From contig JBBBWG010010179.1 of NCBI GenBank assembly GCA_037176905.1, forward strand, positions 1 to 22,003: a stretch of DNA of 22,003 bases. The letters run 5' to 3'. The position numbers and the translations under genes were made by a program. Below the pieces are notes generated by a model, which saw nothing but the letters and a program-made list of their open reading frames with translations, searched no databases and had not been told where the DNA came from. This document shows, piece by piece, positions 1 to 10,351 of this stretch (position 1 is its first letter; each line of letters begins with the position of its first letter). This DNA is from Azolla pinnata. Its lineage: Eukaryota; Streptophyta; Polypodiopsida; Salviniales; Salviniaceae.

Positions 1-84
1 TATACATGGACATATAAAAAAAAACACAAGCTTCATCTTCATCTTCGTCGTCCGCATCAGCAGCTATGGCTTCTTTTTTTTACC

Positions 85-142
85 TGATGATGATCATCAT
101 CATCATCATCACCACCACCATCACCATCACCATCACCATCAT
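85..142. repeat. ATC/ACC trinucleotide microsatellite
   Basis: A run of TGATGATGATCATCATCATC followed by ACC and CATCAC units. It explains the 77-codon Ile/Thr-rich open frame starting at 66, which I do not consider a gene. Confidence 0.9.
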
Positions 143-410
143 TCATTCGCTGCGTTGGATTGCCTTTTTCTCCAGCGATGACGTCTCCGGCAAACAAAAA
201 ATCGACACCGCGGCAACGATCTCAGCTCAACGAGCACACGGCTTTTTGGTTCCCACACTTGTAAGACTTGGACTTTTGCTTCCACCAACAGCCAACTAAC
301 TTCTGTTCCTTGCCATATATATCAGTTGCAAGCAAGCACTGTTTGTTTGTTGTTCACCGCTCAAATCACCCACATAAGCAAAAACAACTCTGTTTTTCGA
401 AACCCATCTG

Positions 411-424
411 CGATGAATGAATAC

Positions 425-458
<34 letters not shown>

Positions 459-475
459 CAAGGAATGAATGAATG

Positions 476-508
<33 letters not shown>
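411..508. repeat. Compound ATCA / ATGA tetranucleotide microsatellite
   Basis: Two ATCA runs (about 424-452 and 477-508) flank a short GAATGAATGAAT segment (463-477). The ATGA and ATCA units are not reverse complements, so the block is a compound direct repeat rather than a hairpin. Confidence 0.92.
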
Positions 509-534
509 CTGAGGCAAGGCAAATCTCTCTGTTG

Positions 535-708
535 TTATGCTCCATAAGCACAACGACGGAGGAGCAGTTTTGCTTGTATCTGATCAGCATCCATATCCAC
601 AAGTGATCCAAATGCGTGCTTCCTTCCACCTTTATCCAAAACCCACCTCTGCAGGTTCCATGTCTTAACAGATCTGCTCCCTTCAGCTGCTGGAATACGT
701 ACATATAT
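535..708 (-). CDS. Possible last exon of an unidentified minus-strand gene
   Basis: From an AG at 709-710 the minus strand reads an open, protein-like frame of 57 residues. It begins IYVRIPAAEGSRSVKTWN, contains GGRKHAFGSLVDMDADQIQA and ends LLLRRCAYGA before TAA at 535-537. Residue usage (balanced charge, alternating hydrophobics) looks coded rather than random, unlike other frames nearby. I do not recognise the family. No upstream exon could be assigned in 765-2400, so this may be the end of a small gene, a pseudogene fragment or chance. Confidence 0.35.
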   Translation of the reverse strand: MYVRIPAAEGSRSVKTWNLQRWVLDKGGRKHAFGSLVDMDADQIQAKLLLRRCAYGA

Positions 709-1363
709 CTGGCATAAACTGCACCAGTTGCATTGCAGATCTTGCTTTAGAGATGGAGGGCTCATCTTTCAAAAACTCTTCCTTCTCTGATGCATCCAAC
801 GGTCATCTCATGCAAAAGGGGCTTCCCCAACAAAGAGTATCCATGTGCATATACTCTTCTCAGATTCCTGCTCTGACACATGAGAATCACTGTGACTCAG
901 AAATACCCCCCAGCTTTTCTTTTCTTCGGTCTCTCCACTGCTCCACACGACCCATGACACGACATATGCATAATTTACTCTCTGGTAAGAAGCCACCACA
1001 GCTTTGTTCTTTTCCATTTGGGCAATTTGTAATTTGCACTTGTGTTTGCCGTCGGCATACGGTCATGGCTGTCATCTTCCTCGAAGCTCTGCCCTTTGAA
1101 AGCAGAAGAAAAAAGGAAGGAAGAGAAAAAGAAACTGACCAGTATGCATGTGCCAAGCAAGAATCCATGGCACTGCTTCCGAATTCATAACGGCAATCCA
1201 GAGAAACTGGGTGTTTTTCTTTTTATCCCACCGGTAGCAAGCATCATCTAGGCAGGATGGAGGAACCACAAGTTAGATCCATGCCATGCAATGCAATTCC
1301 GCCGCAAACATACTATCTGTGTGGATAACCATTTGGATCTGAAAAGCTGAAAAACCACATTAG

Positions 1364-1474
1364 AAGCTCAAACTGTGATTAGCATATGTCAGAAACAGAG
1401 AAGAGTACTCACAGCAAAACCCCATCTTTCTTATAAAGCTCAAATGTGATTGGAGCATGTCAGAACAGAAGCCA
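1364..1474. repeat. Imperfect direct repeat of about 38 nt
   Basis: AAGCTCAAACTGTGATTAGC (from 1364) and AAGCTCAAATGTGATTGGAG (from 1436) begin two copies that continue with similar ATGTCAGAA(A)CAGA sequence. The copies are 72 nt apart. No function is evident. Confidence 0.7.
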
Positions 1475-2333
1475 AACCATCATAAAAGCCGTTCAAATTT
1501 CTCGGATGGTGCCAGATCTCACATGTGTAAGGCAGTGCATGAGCATTACACAGTAATGCTTCTTCTTAGTACTCGCTTAAGCTTGTCTTTCGGACCAGCC
1601 AGCATTCAGAAATACCCAAAGTTCTAATACAAAAGACTTCCAAAATTCATGCCGATAAGAGACTCCTCAAATCCTTGTGTTTCTATCCTCAGCTGTCGTT
1701 CCCACTTTCTTTCCCACATCAGAATAACAAACACTACCTTACATTCAAGCTTGACAGCTTTTCACCTTACTCTGCTCTTTCCAAAACTTCCAGTTCGTTT
1801 TATGAATTATCAACCAAGAGAGGACCTCACATTTGGCAGACATTTTTGACCTACTGCAAGGCTTAGAAAAAAGAAATTTGAGAAAACAGAGGAATAATCC
1901 AATCAATGCTATAATTTTTCTTTGAAAAACAGCCACGCGGTCATTTAACAAAGGCAAATATATAATACATTTGGTTCTGTATATACATGTATGCAAGTAT
2001 GCACTTGTTTATGGTAAATAACTTTGAGTTGATGGCCTGATGGAATCCACCAGCTTAACAAGAGTGTTTTTGGCAAAAGGCCAATGAAGCAGCTCTCTTT
2101 ATGTGCAGCTTCAGGGTTAATGGAGGGAGGTAGGTAACTTGTACATTTACTTAGATATTCATAAGAATGGAAAACCCTAAACCTCTCCAAACAAAACGAA
2201 CTCAAAAAGCCCTAAACCTCTGCGAACGTGAACCTCTCTCCTCATGGAAAGAACACAAAAGCTAACCAGAACAAAAGAAAAATCATAGGGGCATTGTAAT
2301 TGTAGCTTCAAATGCTCTCCAATCGATCAGGAA

Positions 2334-2339
2334 TTTATT
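2334..2339 (-). promoter_or_regulatory. Candidate polyadenylation signal for SRT1
   Basis: The minus strand reads AATAAA about 60 nt past the SRT1 stop codon, in an A/T-rich context. The position suits a plant near-upstream element. Plant signals are loose, so this is only a plausible 3' end. Confidence 0.45.
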
Positions 2340-2400
2340 GTGAGAACACATTAACCCAACTTTACGTCAAAATGATACATACATACAATCTAATTTTAAC

Positions 2401-5400
2401 TTACCCTTTCTTACGTGCTAATTTTACTGTTTTTTTCTTCCTTTTCACATCAACATCTTCACCTTCATCACTGTAACACCGTTTTATAGTCGTTTGGCTT
2501 CTGGCTGGGGTAACATTGCTATGAGGTGCACTTTCATACCTTATGATGCACGTCACAATAGCATACTCTGTTTCCATAACGCGATCCCCTCTGTTTTCAA
2601 TCAAATTTAGAGGAGCTACGGCCCCAACCACATCATCTTCAATCGCTCGACTTCGCAACATTTCCATTTTATCCTCTGTGCTTTTACAGTCGTAATCCAC
2701 GACAATCATTCCCTGAGATACAACAAGGATCATTATCCACACATTTTTTAATCCTCTTCCCCAATCAAGATGTTAGTAAGCAACCCATTTGATTGATTGT
2801 TTCTTTTCTTATGATCAAACCATTTTTTCCAGTGTCAGTTTTGTCCATGCAAGAGCAAGCTTTTTTAAATGGGTGAGATTGCATAACGGATGTAGAACAT
2901 CCGTGCAAAAAAAGATGTGAAAGTTTTGTACTAAACCTAAACCCTAAACCCTTACCTTGATGACTAGTATACACTCTGGATGTGTACTTGTGAATGGGAA
3001 CACTTATTTTACGGCAATCCATAAGTAAGCAACGAGAGCATCATGTTCCATTCGATCAAACGAGAAAACATCAAGCTCTTACCAGACTTTCTTCCTTCCC
3101 ATTTCCAGGAGCTTCCATAGGTTCTTCCTCTTTGGGGGTGTGCATCCTTTGAAAATCCTGTTGACGTTAAGTCAAATCAAGCTAGCTTGAGAAAGTTTGA
3201 AGGAAAGACACACAATAGTTGGAAATATATATAGCTACCTCACTTTTGAAGCCCTGTGGTTCCACCCGTTCTTCAGTTTCTTTTAACGTGTTTGAAACCT
3301 ATTCACAGTTGTAGAATTCATTCACTATCTTGGTTCCTTTTGACTAGTTCATCCCAGAATCAGGTCCACTACATTCAGAGTGTAGTTAAACACACATTAG
3401 ATTGAACACAGCACATATGCTCTCACCACATTTTCTTCCTTTACGTCTCCAGAAGCCTTGACTGTCTTATCCATGAGACACGATTGTAAAAAACCCTGTC
3501 AAAAGACCATTGAACTGAAACATGTGTGTAAATCAAAGTTTGACGCATTTTCTCTTCTAGAAAATGTAAAACTGTGCATAACCTAATTCCCTTAAGAAAT
3601 TAGTTCCCACTTTAAAAACATATTTCCCTCATAAACATCATCTACTAATTCTTTAAAATTAAAAATTGTGACTTGTGGACTAGAAGCGACACCCACATGA
3701 TGATCATACTACATGAATTAGCTAGCCAGCCTATGGAACAGTCCCATACTGTGGCTAAGCCAATAAATACATCCCTGACAGATTGCCCTACATAGAGACA
3801 GCCTACCTACCATTCAGATCCGAGAATGATCAACCTGCAATAAGTAAACATGAAGAACTAATCTGGAACATGAAACTTGCTGACAAATCAATGCCTGATA
3901 CTTGCCAATGAATGTGTGCAGTTTCAAAAATTAATGTAAGAATCTATATCAACATAATTTTCAACAACATGAACCAGGGATGCAGAGGTCCCACGCAGAG
4001 TTTGTGAATAAAGAATGCACCATTAGTTTCACAGGATGCTGTATATCAACAGTGCTGCACATGCAACCATCTCCAAATTGCAACTTCACAATAACATCAA
4101 AATCCTCAAGCTTCGTGATGTTTCTACAGAATAGAAAAAACAAAAACAAACGCAGTCAGCAACATGTGCAGTTTCCATCCGTATGGATGTTCTTTATCTG
4201 AGATATGAATAGAGGATAACCTTTTCAAACTATAAGGATGTTTTTTTAAAATGGCACTCTTTAGATCTGGCCTGTGAGGAAAAACTGCCTGAAGAGCACA
4301 CCCATCAACCATGATGTTCATTCGTAAGTGGTGGAAAAAAATACATCATCAGCTGCACCAGTTTTACCTCAACAGATTCAATAAATGGAAGAGAAGCTCT
4401 TCTGTCATGTGCGCTGCTAACAAGTAAAGTCCAACATACAGTACGGTTCCCTGTGATCATTCCATATTTGAGATGAGAGGTCAAGAGAAGAGCAAACAAA
4501 ATTTGATCGGGTCTTGATTTCTACTTGATTGTTCAGCAAAACTGCAGCTTATTATGATGCGATCGATCCGGACAAATGGAGGAATTGATAAGCATAATTT
4601 ATTCATGAGTCCGTAAATAACCTGCATGTAAAGAGTCTTGTGAATCGTGCACAAATTGTAAATTTTGAGACATGCAAGCAACAAACAATTTCTTTTGCTG
4701 CTGAAGTTTTACGTCCAAAAAAACATGGGGCTTGATGAAACTTTTCTCATAGGCAAACCACATAGGAAACTGCATTCACATGCAAAGAACCGCAGAGGCA
4801 ACATTGAAAGAGCATTTCAGCCTTCCACTTCAACAACCTGCTCAAATGAGAATTTCTGACCCTACCCTCGAATTATTTTTGTGTCCCCTGATGGATTGTA
4901 AACAGAAATATCACAAGAAATGAGAAGTGCTGGTTCTCAATCTACATGTAGAACACAATATACCTTATCCATACTGCTTTGTGAGCCTCTCATTCAGTGA
5001 GCACTGCTCTATAACTTATTCTACGTGTTCAAAAGGAAAGAAACATAACGATAAATCTATATTCTTCTATTCTAGTTCTGCTCAATTTATTGAGGAACCA
5101 CATTGATTCTTTTTATTTTATCCCTTTTAGTAAAAAGGATGATGCAACCGAATTGACTTCAGGTAAAGGTTAAGCAATTGCACTCATTTGCCAAGAAAAC
5201 TTACTTCATCAACGCGGGCATGTATGACAAGAGATGCTTTCTTGTCCTTTGGGGTTGCCTGTACAAAATATAAAAAAGAAAAAAGTACCCTATTCATCAC
5301 CAAAAAGAAATTGTATCCAGTATTAGAAAATATTATGATATATTTTAGTGGTTTGAATGGAGTATTCAATTACCCTCATGACTGAGGATAAATGGTTTAC

Positions 5401-8400
5401 TAACTTATGCACAAAACATCTCCTTTCTATCACAAGATTCACAAATGTTGATCAGAAATGCCATCCTTTTCCAATCTCACGACAACCATTACTCTACATT
5501 GTGGTGATGGTTGATTTAGTAATTGCAACAGTTAAAGAATTAACTCCAAAAAGAACTAGAAAATAAGATATCAGAAAAAGCAAGTTTAAGTAGCAACCAA
5601 GCCAGGAAACTATCATAAAACAAATGTTAAGAAAATTTCAAGGGATCATGGTATGTTATCAGGGGCTGAAGTGCTAAAACGATGCAGCTTTCCATGTAAT
5701 CCCAACAAATTGCCTCAGAACACTTTCCAACTCTTTCTCTCTGTAATGAACTAAGTGACAAATGTAAAACCTATAAGTTGTTTATCGGCTACCAACAATA
5801 AAAAATATGTATTTTCTTGCACTAACTCTTAGAGATTAAAATTTATTTCTACTCTTTCATGGTAATGCTAAAATGAATCTCTCAGTGATCATCCCCTGCT
5901 TCGTAAGGTTATGAAATACCTGAAGATTGACAATCACCATCTTTCCACCTGCTCGGACAGACTTGAGTGGAAGATTGCATGCAGGTGTAATCTGCAAACT
6001 AGAATGTTAACACACAAATTCCATTACCAAATCCACAAGAATATGATGAGGTTAAATGTACTGATCATATGGACATTGATATCATAAACTTCAGAAAGTG
6101 TTATGATATCATAAATATTTTTAAAGAGGAATTCAAACTGTCAAGATGATGGCTGAGACAGTCCAAAAGCATCTCAAAGGTTAATATGGAGCACTATGCA
6201 ATTAAAACACGGCATTTCCAGCAGAAATCCTCAACAGAGACCAGAATATTATTTAAAAAATGAAGATCATTTAAGAAAATATAAAAGCTCTCCATAAGAC
6301 ACGAGCTACTGTTAACTTGTATTGCACAGAAGTTCTGGGTCTTGTCATACTTTAATTGAAATTTTGGCATTTCTGAGCATCTTTACTAACATCTAATCCA
6401 TAAAAAATCAATAAGATGTGCATATGTGGACAATAAAATACCTTGTTCCTAAACAAAGCACAATGTCCGCTTCCCTGCAATGTTTTTCAGCAGGCTCTAA
6501 TTCATTAGGAGGAAGTGCATCCTGCAAATACATAAATCGTGAAATGGATTCATCAAATTCCCTACAACATTGTTCTCAGTATTTCAGTAATTGATTACAC
6601 ACCTCCCAGTCCAAAACTGTGTCCTTTAGTTTTCCACGACATCTTGGTTGAGAACATCGCCGCCCTGTGGCTTTCATGCCAATGGTCTCCACCTCAAAAT
6701 CACGAATATATCTGATGCGAGAGAGAAATTTTATTCATGTTACTAAATTATTCTTAAAGAAAGTTGCAAGAAACAGTCTTCTATGCATTACTCGTTTGAT
6801 TAAATCAGGTTCAATAAAACATTCAACAAGCCTATGGTGAAAGGCTACATTGAGTAGAGACCCTCTGAACCAAACAACAAATCTAGGAATTCAGATTGAC
6901 GAATCATGCATGAAGGTGCTGTAAATGAATACAGCAAATAAGGAATAAACAATGCATTCCAAAGGTGCATAATGCTGTGGAAACATGGTAATGTTTTTTC
7001 TCCTTGATTGGAATAAAATTCTTTAAGAAAATCTATCTCTTACTCCTTTCCACATGAGGAGCATACTTCACGAAAAGAGTTGCCATGTAATTCTGCCAGA
7101 TTACTCCTTGGAATACCTGATTTCAGGTGTAGGCCATCAACATTCTGTAAACCAACAGTAACAAGGAAATTAGTAATTCTTCAGATGACATGACCAGGCA
7201 AAAAATTTTGGATGTAAATGTATCACGGTTACAGTTGATACCAAGCTAGCCTATTCTGACTCTATATAAGGAGCATGTACTGAGAAAACCTAGCTGCCAA
7301 AAATGGACACCAAACCAGAGAGGAATTTGGGTAAGGTACCACGAAACCCAAAGAGTACATCTACAATAAGAGATCACAGTGAAATAACGACTTGAACATT
7401 GATAATGTAGAACTATTAGTCAGGATAGCGAGCCCCAAAGATAACCAGTGCTATGGCTTGCAGCAGGTACAAGCAACCAAAAACAGCAGCCAGTAACGGT
7501 TCAGAAGGTAGGATATTAATAGCCAAGTTCAGCGGCAACCAAAACAGGAGGTTTATCATAGTTTAATTAGTTTCTAGGGATGTGATTGTAAAGCCTAGAT
7601 AGATTGAGACCTTTAAACATTAGAAGTGCTATGTTAAATGGATAAAACAGAAAAAAGAGAGATGTTCTTTTCTAGCTCTTCCAAACATATAAAAAAACAT
7701 GAGTAGCATAATGAATAAGCTTGCACTGGTATGAGTCATACAACCAAGAGCACCGGCTAACTGACCTGACTAATTATGAACTTGAGAATTCCAAGGCGTT
7801 GCAGCGCTACCAATGCCATATGGGTAATGCCTGGCCTTGCTTGATGAAATGGTAAATCTGCCTTGGGAAGTGGCATTCCTTCACGCTAATAATACATGCC
7901 ACAGCATAAAAAGGAGAAGTTTTAGATTGTTAATATAAACACTTAGCTTTCGACTAGAATGCATCAATACCTGGAGTGTCCAGATCCCATTAGGACCACG
8001 AAAATCTGGAATTCCACACGATGTTGATATTCCAGCTCCAGTGAATGCTACCAGATGTTTACTCTGTAGCTCCTCCACAGAAAACATCTTAAGAGTACAC
8101 TCGGATCCCATGTGATGTGAAATTTTGAAATGAAGAAGAGATCTATTGGGTATAATTCACTCTGCGTTGATATAAATTGCTCATGAATCATGACAGCAGT
8201 GATTACGAGTGTACAGCAGTGATTATGAGTGTTTTATTCAGAAGATAAAATGCAGGTGTCTCGTTCACTGTGCTCTGGTATATATTGCACATGGATCATG
8301 ACAGCAGTAACTATGGTTGTTTTCATTCAGAATGTGAATAGCACACAATACCTGCCTAACGAGATTTGCCAATTCCTCAATCTACAACAAAAAAGAAACA

Positions 8401-9712
8401 TAGCAATGTCAACGCGGCACCATAAAACTGATGGCAGCAATTGATGCCATTTGAAAAATACGTATGAATCAGATATTTCCCCCTTCTCACCCTCTTTCAC
8501 TTGAAAAGAAAAGCAAATAGTGAACGCAACACAGTGACTCTCTTTGTCTTACTAACTTGTTTGTTAGGATTGGACACGTGTTGTATGCACCCATACTGAC
8601 ATGGACTGAGAAAATGGTACGTGATGTTTTGTGGATTTACATATAGCATTTTAGAGTTCCTTAGCGTGATGCCCTCTGATGTGTGTAGATCGTTCAGGAG
8701 ACCTCCTGTATCCAATATACAGGATCAATTTTGTTTCAAGTGTTCTGCACCAATTTGGTCATTGATACTCTGATCAGGTCAGTGATCTACCTTCATAGGC
8801 TTAGGACAGCAGTGACAACATCGTGATGTATCTCTATAGAATTAGTGGACAAATGACAATAACAAAGGAGACGAGAAAACCAAGATACATAGCACACATA
8901 TGCAAAATACCATCAAAATGTTGCAAAGATCCTTCATTTTAAACCCTAGAACCACTGCCTATGGTCGGCATTGTCGATTTCAGGCAACTGAAGTGAGTTG
9001 TAACTTTTGGGAAAGTGACATGAGCACTAATATATTAGTTTCTCGTGTCGGGTCAGCATATTAGCAGTTAAGGGCATTAATTTTCAGTTGCTCACATGAG
9101 GTCGGTTGAACTCATGGTAGTTTATTGTTGCTCTGCTCTGGGTAGAGTTAAACACGCCCTGAAAGCAGAACTTGAGCATGACAACCAGAACCCCCAAATG
9201 CCCCCTGTAGGTTCCTAATTCTAACTGAACGTCGTTTAGTGAGGTACCATTAGATTATTGTGTTTTCTCTTCTTTCGGCTCTTTTCCTGCTTCTACTCTC
9301 TTTCTCTATTCTCTCCCTTTGTTTCGTAAACCTTCCTATAGATTACCATGGTTCATACGGATATAACTTGAGATTTCCTTCATCTGTGGACGTCTCAGAA
9401 AATCTAGACCTTTTGCATTTGGCGTCCCAAAATATGAACAGCTTTGAACTCTCGCTATGTTTTGGTATCACGAACCGTGTCAATGGCTGATTCTGGCCAT
9501 CTACCCGAAGTTAACCGAACCGACCAATCGGTCAGTCGATCACGCTCTTTCTCTCCGTACCTGATTTCTGGAAGAACAAATAAGAGAGAGCTGGGAAAGC
9601 CATGCTTGCTTACCTTGGATTGGACAGAGTCGCTGGAATCGAAGAGCTCGGGCATCCCAACCTTCCCGACATCTTCTTTGTAAGATAGCTTCTCAGCGTA
9701 GCCGAGCGACAT
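2401..9712 (-). CDS. SRT1: NAD-dependent protein deacylase SRT1 (plant SIRT6-type sirtuin), split gene
   Basis: Plant SRT1 is a nuclear NAD+-dependent histone deacylase (H3K9ac and related marks) that represses stress and metabolic genes. Inferred exons, in minus order: 9614-9712, 8352-8381, 7971-8063, 7766-7885, 7044-7144, 6603-6711, 6442-6521, 5920-5998, 5205-5258, 4525-4621, 4368-4450, 4221-4288, 4021-4123, optional 3427-3495, 3239-3298 and 3083-3157, then 2401-2712. Every intron is GT-AG and every junction keeps the frame. The core product is about 475 residues; Arabidopsis SRT1 is about 473. The start [16 protein letters not shown] is the conserved plant N-terminus, so the ATG at 9710-9712 is preferred over one 102 nt upstream. 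Visible motifs: GAGIST (52-57), DFRGP (63-67), QNVDG (114-118), catalytic His134 in LHG, zinc cysteines 142, 145, 167 and 172, and CLGTS (207-211). The last exon ends in a basic stretch, [14 protein letters not shown], a likely nuclear localisation signal. The identity is secure; the tail exons are less certain. Confidence 0.93.
2886..2904. repeat. Perfect 8-bp inverted repeat with 3-nt loop (SRT1 last intron)
   Basis: ACGGATGT, loop AGA, ACATCCGT. This could form a small hairpin in the SRT1 pre-mRNA. On the minus strand it lies downstream of the cassette exons and upstream of the last exon. Confidence 0.6.
2931..2954. repeat. Short interstitial telomere-like run in the last SRT1 intron
   Basis: About three CCCTAAA units with one shortened (CTAAACCTAAACCCTAAACC). 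It lies in the intron between 2713 and 3082. Confidence 0.75.
3083..3495 (-). other. SRT1: Three extra symmetric exons in the SRT1 tail (probable cassette exons)
   Basis: Three stop-free segments lie between the conserved exon 4021-4123 and the last exon 2401-2712. They are 3427-3495 (69 nt), 3239-3298 (60 nt) and 3083-3157 (75 nt). Each is bounded by AG and GT with good splice context, and each starts and ends in phase 0, so any combination keeps the frame. They encode charged, mostly acidic peptides such as [26 protein letters not shown] and [11 protein letters not shown]. The first and third look like duplicates: over the last 40 nt including the donor, 31 positions match. Skipping all three gives a protein of the normal family length, so I infer optional inclusion adding up to 68 residues in the linker before the C-terminal tail. 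RNA evidence is absent. Confidence 0.6.
3961..4123 (-). other. SRT1: Possible alternative terminal exon of SRT1 (read-through of exon 13)
   Basis: The exon that starts at 4123 must use the weak donor ATG|GTGCAT at 4021/4020 to join downstream exons. If that donor is not used, the frame stays open for 19 further codons ([19 protein letters not shown]) and stops with TGA at 3961-3963. Such a product would keep the whole catalytic core but lose the basic C-terminal tail. This is inferred from the reading frame only. Confidence 0.3.
6077..6111. repeat. Perfect 11-bp inverted repeat in an SRT1 intron
   Basis: TGATATCATAA, a 13-nt loop, then TTATGATATCA. Each arm contains the palindrome TGATATCA. 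It is the most obvious hairpin in this intron; it may be a remnant of a small element or chance in A/T-rich sequence. Confidence 0.6.
8171..8335. repeat. Nested direct repeats in SRT1 intron 2
   Basis: Two 20-nt units, ACAGCAGTGATTACGAGTGT (8193-8212) and the same with one change (8213-8232), are adjacent. A longer imperfect copy of the surrounding block, from TATAAATTGC to TTCAGAA, recurs at about 8280-8331. The pattern suggests local slippage or duplication within the intron between the exon starting the NAD-binding motif and the 30-nt exon. Confidence 0.7.
8352..8381 (-). other. SRT1: 30-nt microexon of SRT1
   Basis: Ten codons, [10 protein letters not shown], with TTGTAG before and GTATTG after. 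Both flanking exons end or begin in phase 0 and the peptide matches the helix that precedes the Rossmann strand in plant SRT1. Skipping would keep frame but remove this helix segment. Confidence 0.9.
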
Positions 9713-9809
9713 GCCTGCGAGAATCCGTCGATCTTCCTTCGTTCTTCCCTTCCCTTGCAGGCCGCAGAAAAGCAGTTCAGGAAATTCCGCAGAGAAGAAG
9801 AACGGGGTG

Positions 9810-9819
9810 GCCACGTGGC
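9810..9819. promoter_or_regulatory. Palindromic G-box GCCACGTGGC
   Basis: Perfect 10-bp palindrome about 100 nt upstream of the SRT1 start codon, a classic bZIP/bHLH (G-box/ABRE-type) site. Binding is inferred, not shown. Confidence 0.6.
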
Positions 9820-9875
9820 ATGAGCCCGTTGGCCCGTCCCATGCTTACGTGGCAAGATCGCGGCCGTTTGTCGGC

Positions 9876-9885
9876 GACACGTGTC
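9876..9885. promoter_or_regulatory. Palindromic ACGTG box GACACGTGTC
   Basis: Second perfect 10-bp palindrome with an ACGT core, between two minisatellite units and just left of the telomeric array. Confidence 0.55.
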
Positions 9886-9913
9886 TCCATCCAGGCTTAC
9901 GTGGCTCGATCGA

Positions 9914-10228
9914 CCTAAACCCTAAACCCTAAACCCTAAACTGAACCCTAAACCCTGAACCCTAAATCCTAAACCCTGAACCCTGAACCCTGAACCCTAA
10001 ACCCTCAACCCTAAACCCTAAACCCTAAACCCTAAACCCTAAACCCTGAACCCTAAACCCTCAACCCTCAACCCTAAACCCTCAACCCTCAACCCTCAAC
10101 CCTCAACCCTAAACCCTCAACCTTGAACCCTAAACCCTAAACCCTAAACCCTCAACCCTCAACCCTCAACCCTAAACCCTCAACCCTCAACCCTCAACCC
10201 TCAACCCTAAACCCTAAACCCTGAACCC
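9914..10228. repeat. Interstitial telomeric repeat array (CCCTAAA-type, about 45 heptamers)
   Basis: About 315 bp of heptamers reading CCCTAAA on the plus strand, the Arabidopsis-type plant telomere unit. Variants are frequent: CCCTCAA clusters in the centre and right, CCCTGAA is scattered, and single CCCTAAT and CCTTGAA units occur. The mix of canonical and variant units shows an ageing internal array rather than an active chromosome end, since genes lie on both sides. Confidence 0.97.
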
Positions 10229-10351
10229 GTGGATGCTTTACGCGGCATGTGGCATCAGCCACGTTGGCGTCCCGGGTCCCGACCGGTTGCTTATGTGGCA
10301 CATGGCTTCCGTGGTCTCGATCGGTGCTTATGTGGCATGATCTCGTTTGTT

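Larger units (their letters stand above)
709..2400. other. Intergenic stretch with no supported gene
   Basis: Short open frames occur on both strands, the longest being 145 codons at 753-1190 plus. None shows a recognisable motif, splice-linked extension or convincing composition. The stretch includes a 38-nt direct repeat (1364-1403 and 1436-1474), two CCCTAAACCTCT copies (near 2175 and 2210) and, at its right end, the likely SRT1 3' UTR. Confidence 0.6.

Noticed and set aside
66..299. 77-codon open frame starting in CTATGGCT
   Set aside because: Most of it is the ATC/ACC microsatellite read as Ile and Thr; the remainder shows no conserved feature.
753..1190. 145-codon open frame on the plus strand
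   Set aside because: No recognisable motif or family resemblance, biased low-information composition, and overlapping frames of similar quality on the other strand. Left as intergenic.
3811..3834. Possible 24-nt exon of SRT1 with TTGCAG before and GTAGGT after
   Set aside because: In the required phase 0 it contains a TGA. It could be a stop-introducing microexon, but there is no conservation or transcript to support it.
4305..4684. Apparent frameshift in SRT1 between two overlapping minus-strand frames
   Set aside because: Explained by a 74-nt intron (4451-4524) with donor CAA|GTAGAA and acceptor ATCACAG. Splicing restores the family spacing before the conserved Trp.
9914..10228. Chromosome end
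   Set aside because: Complete genes continue on both sides and the heptamers are heavily varied, so the array is interstitial.
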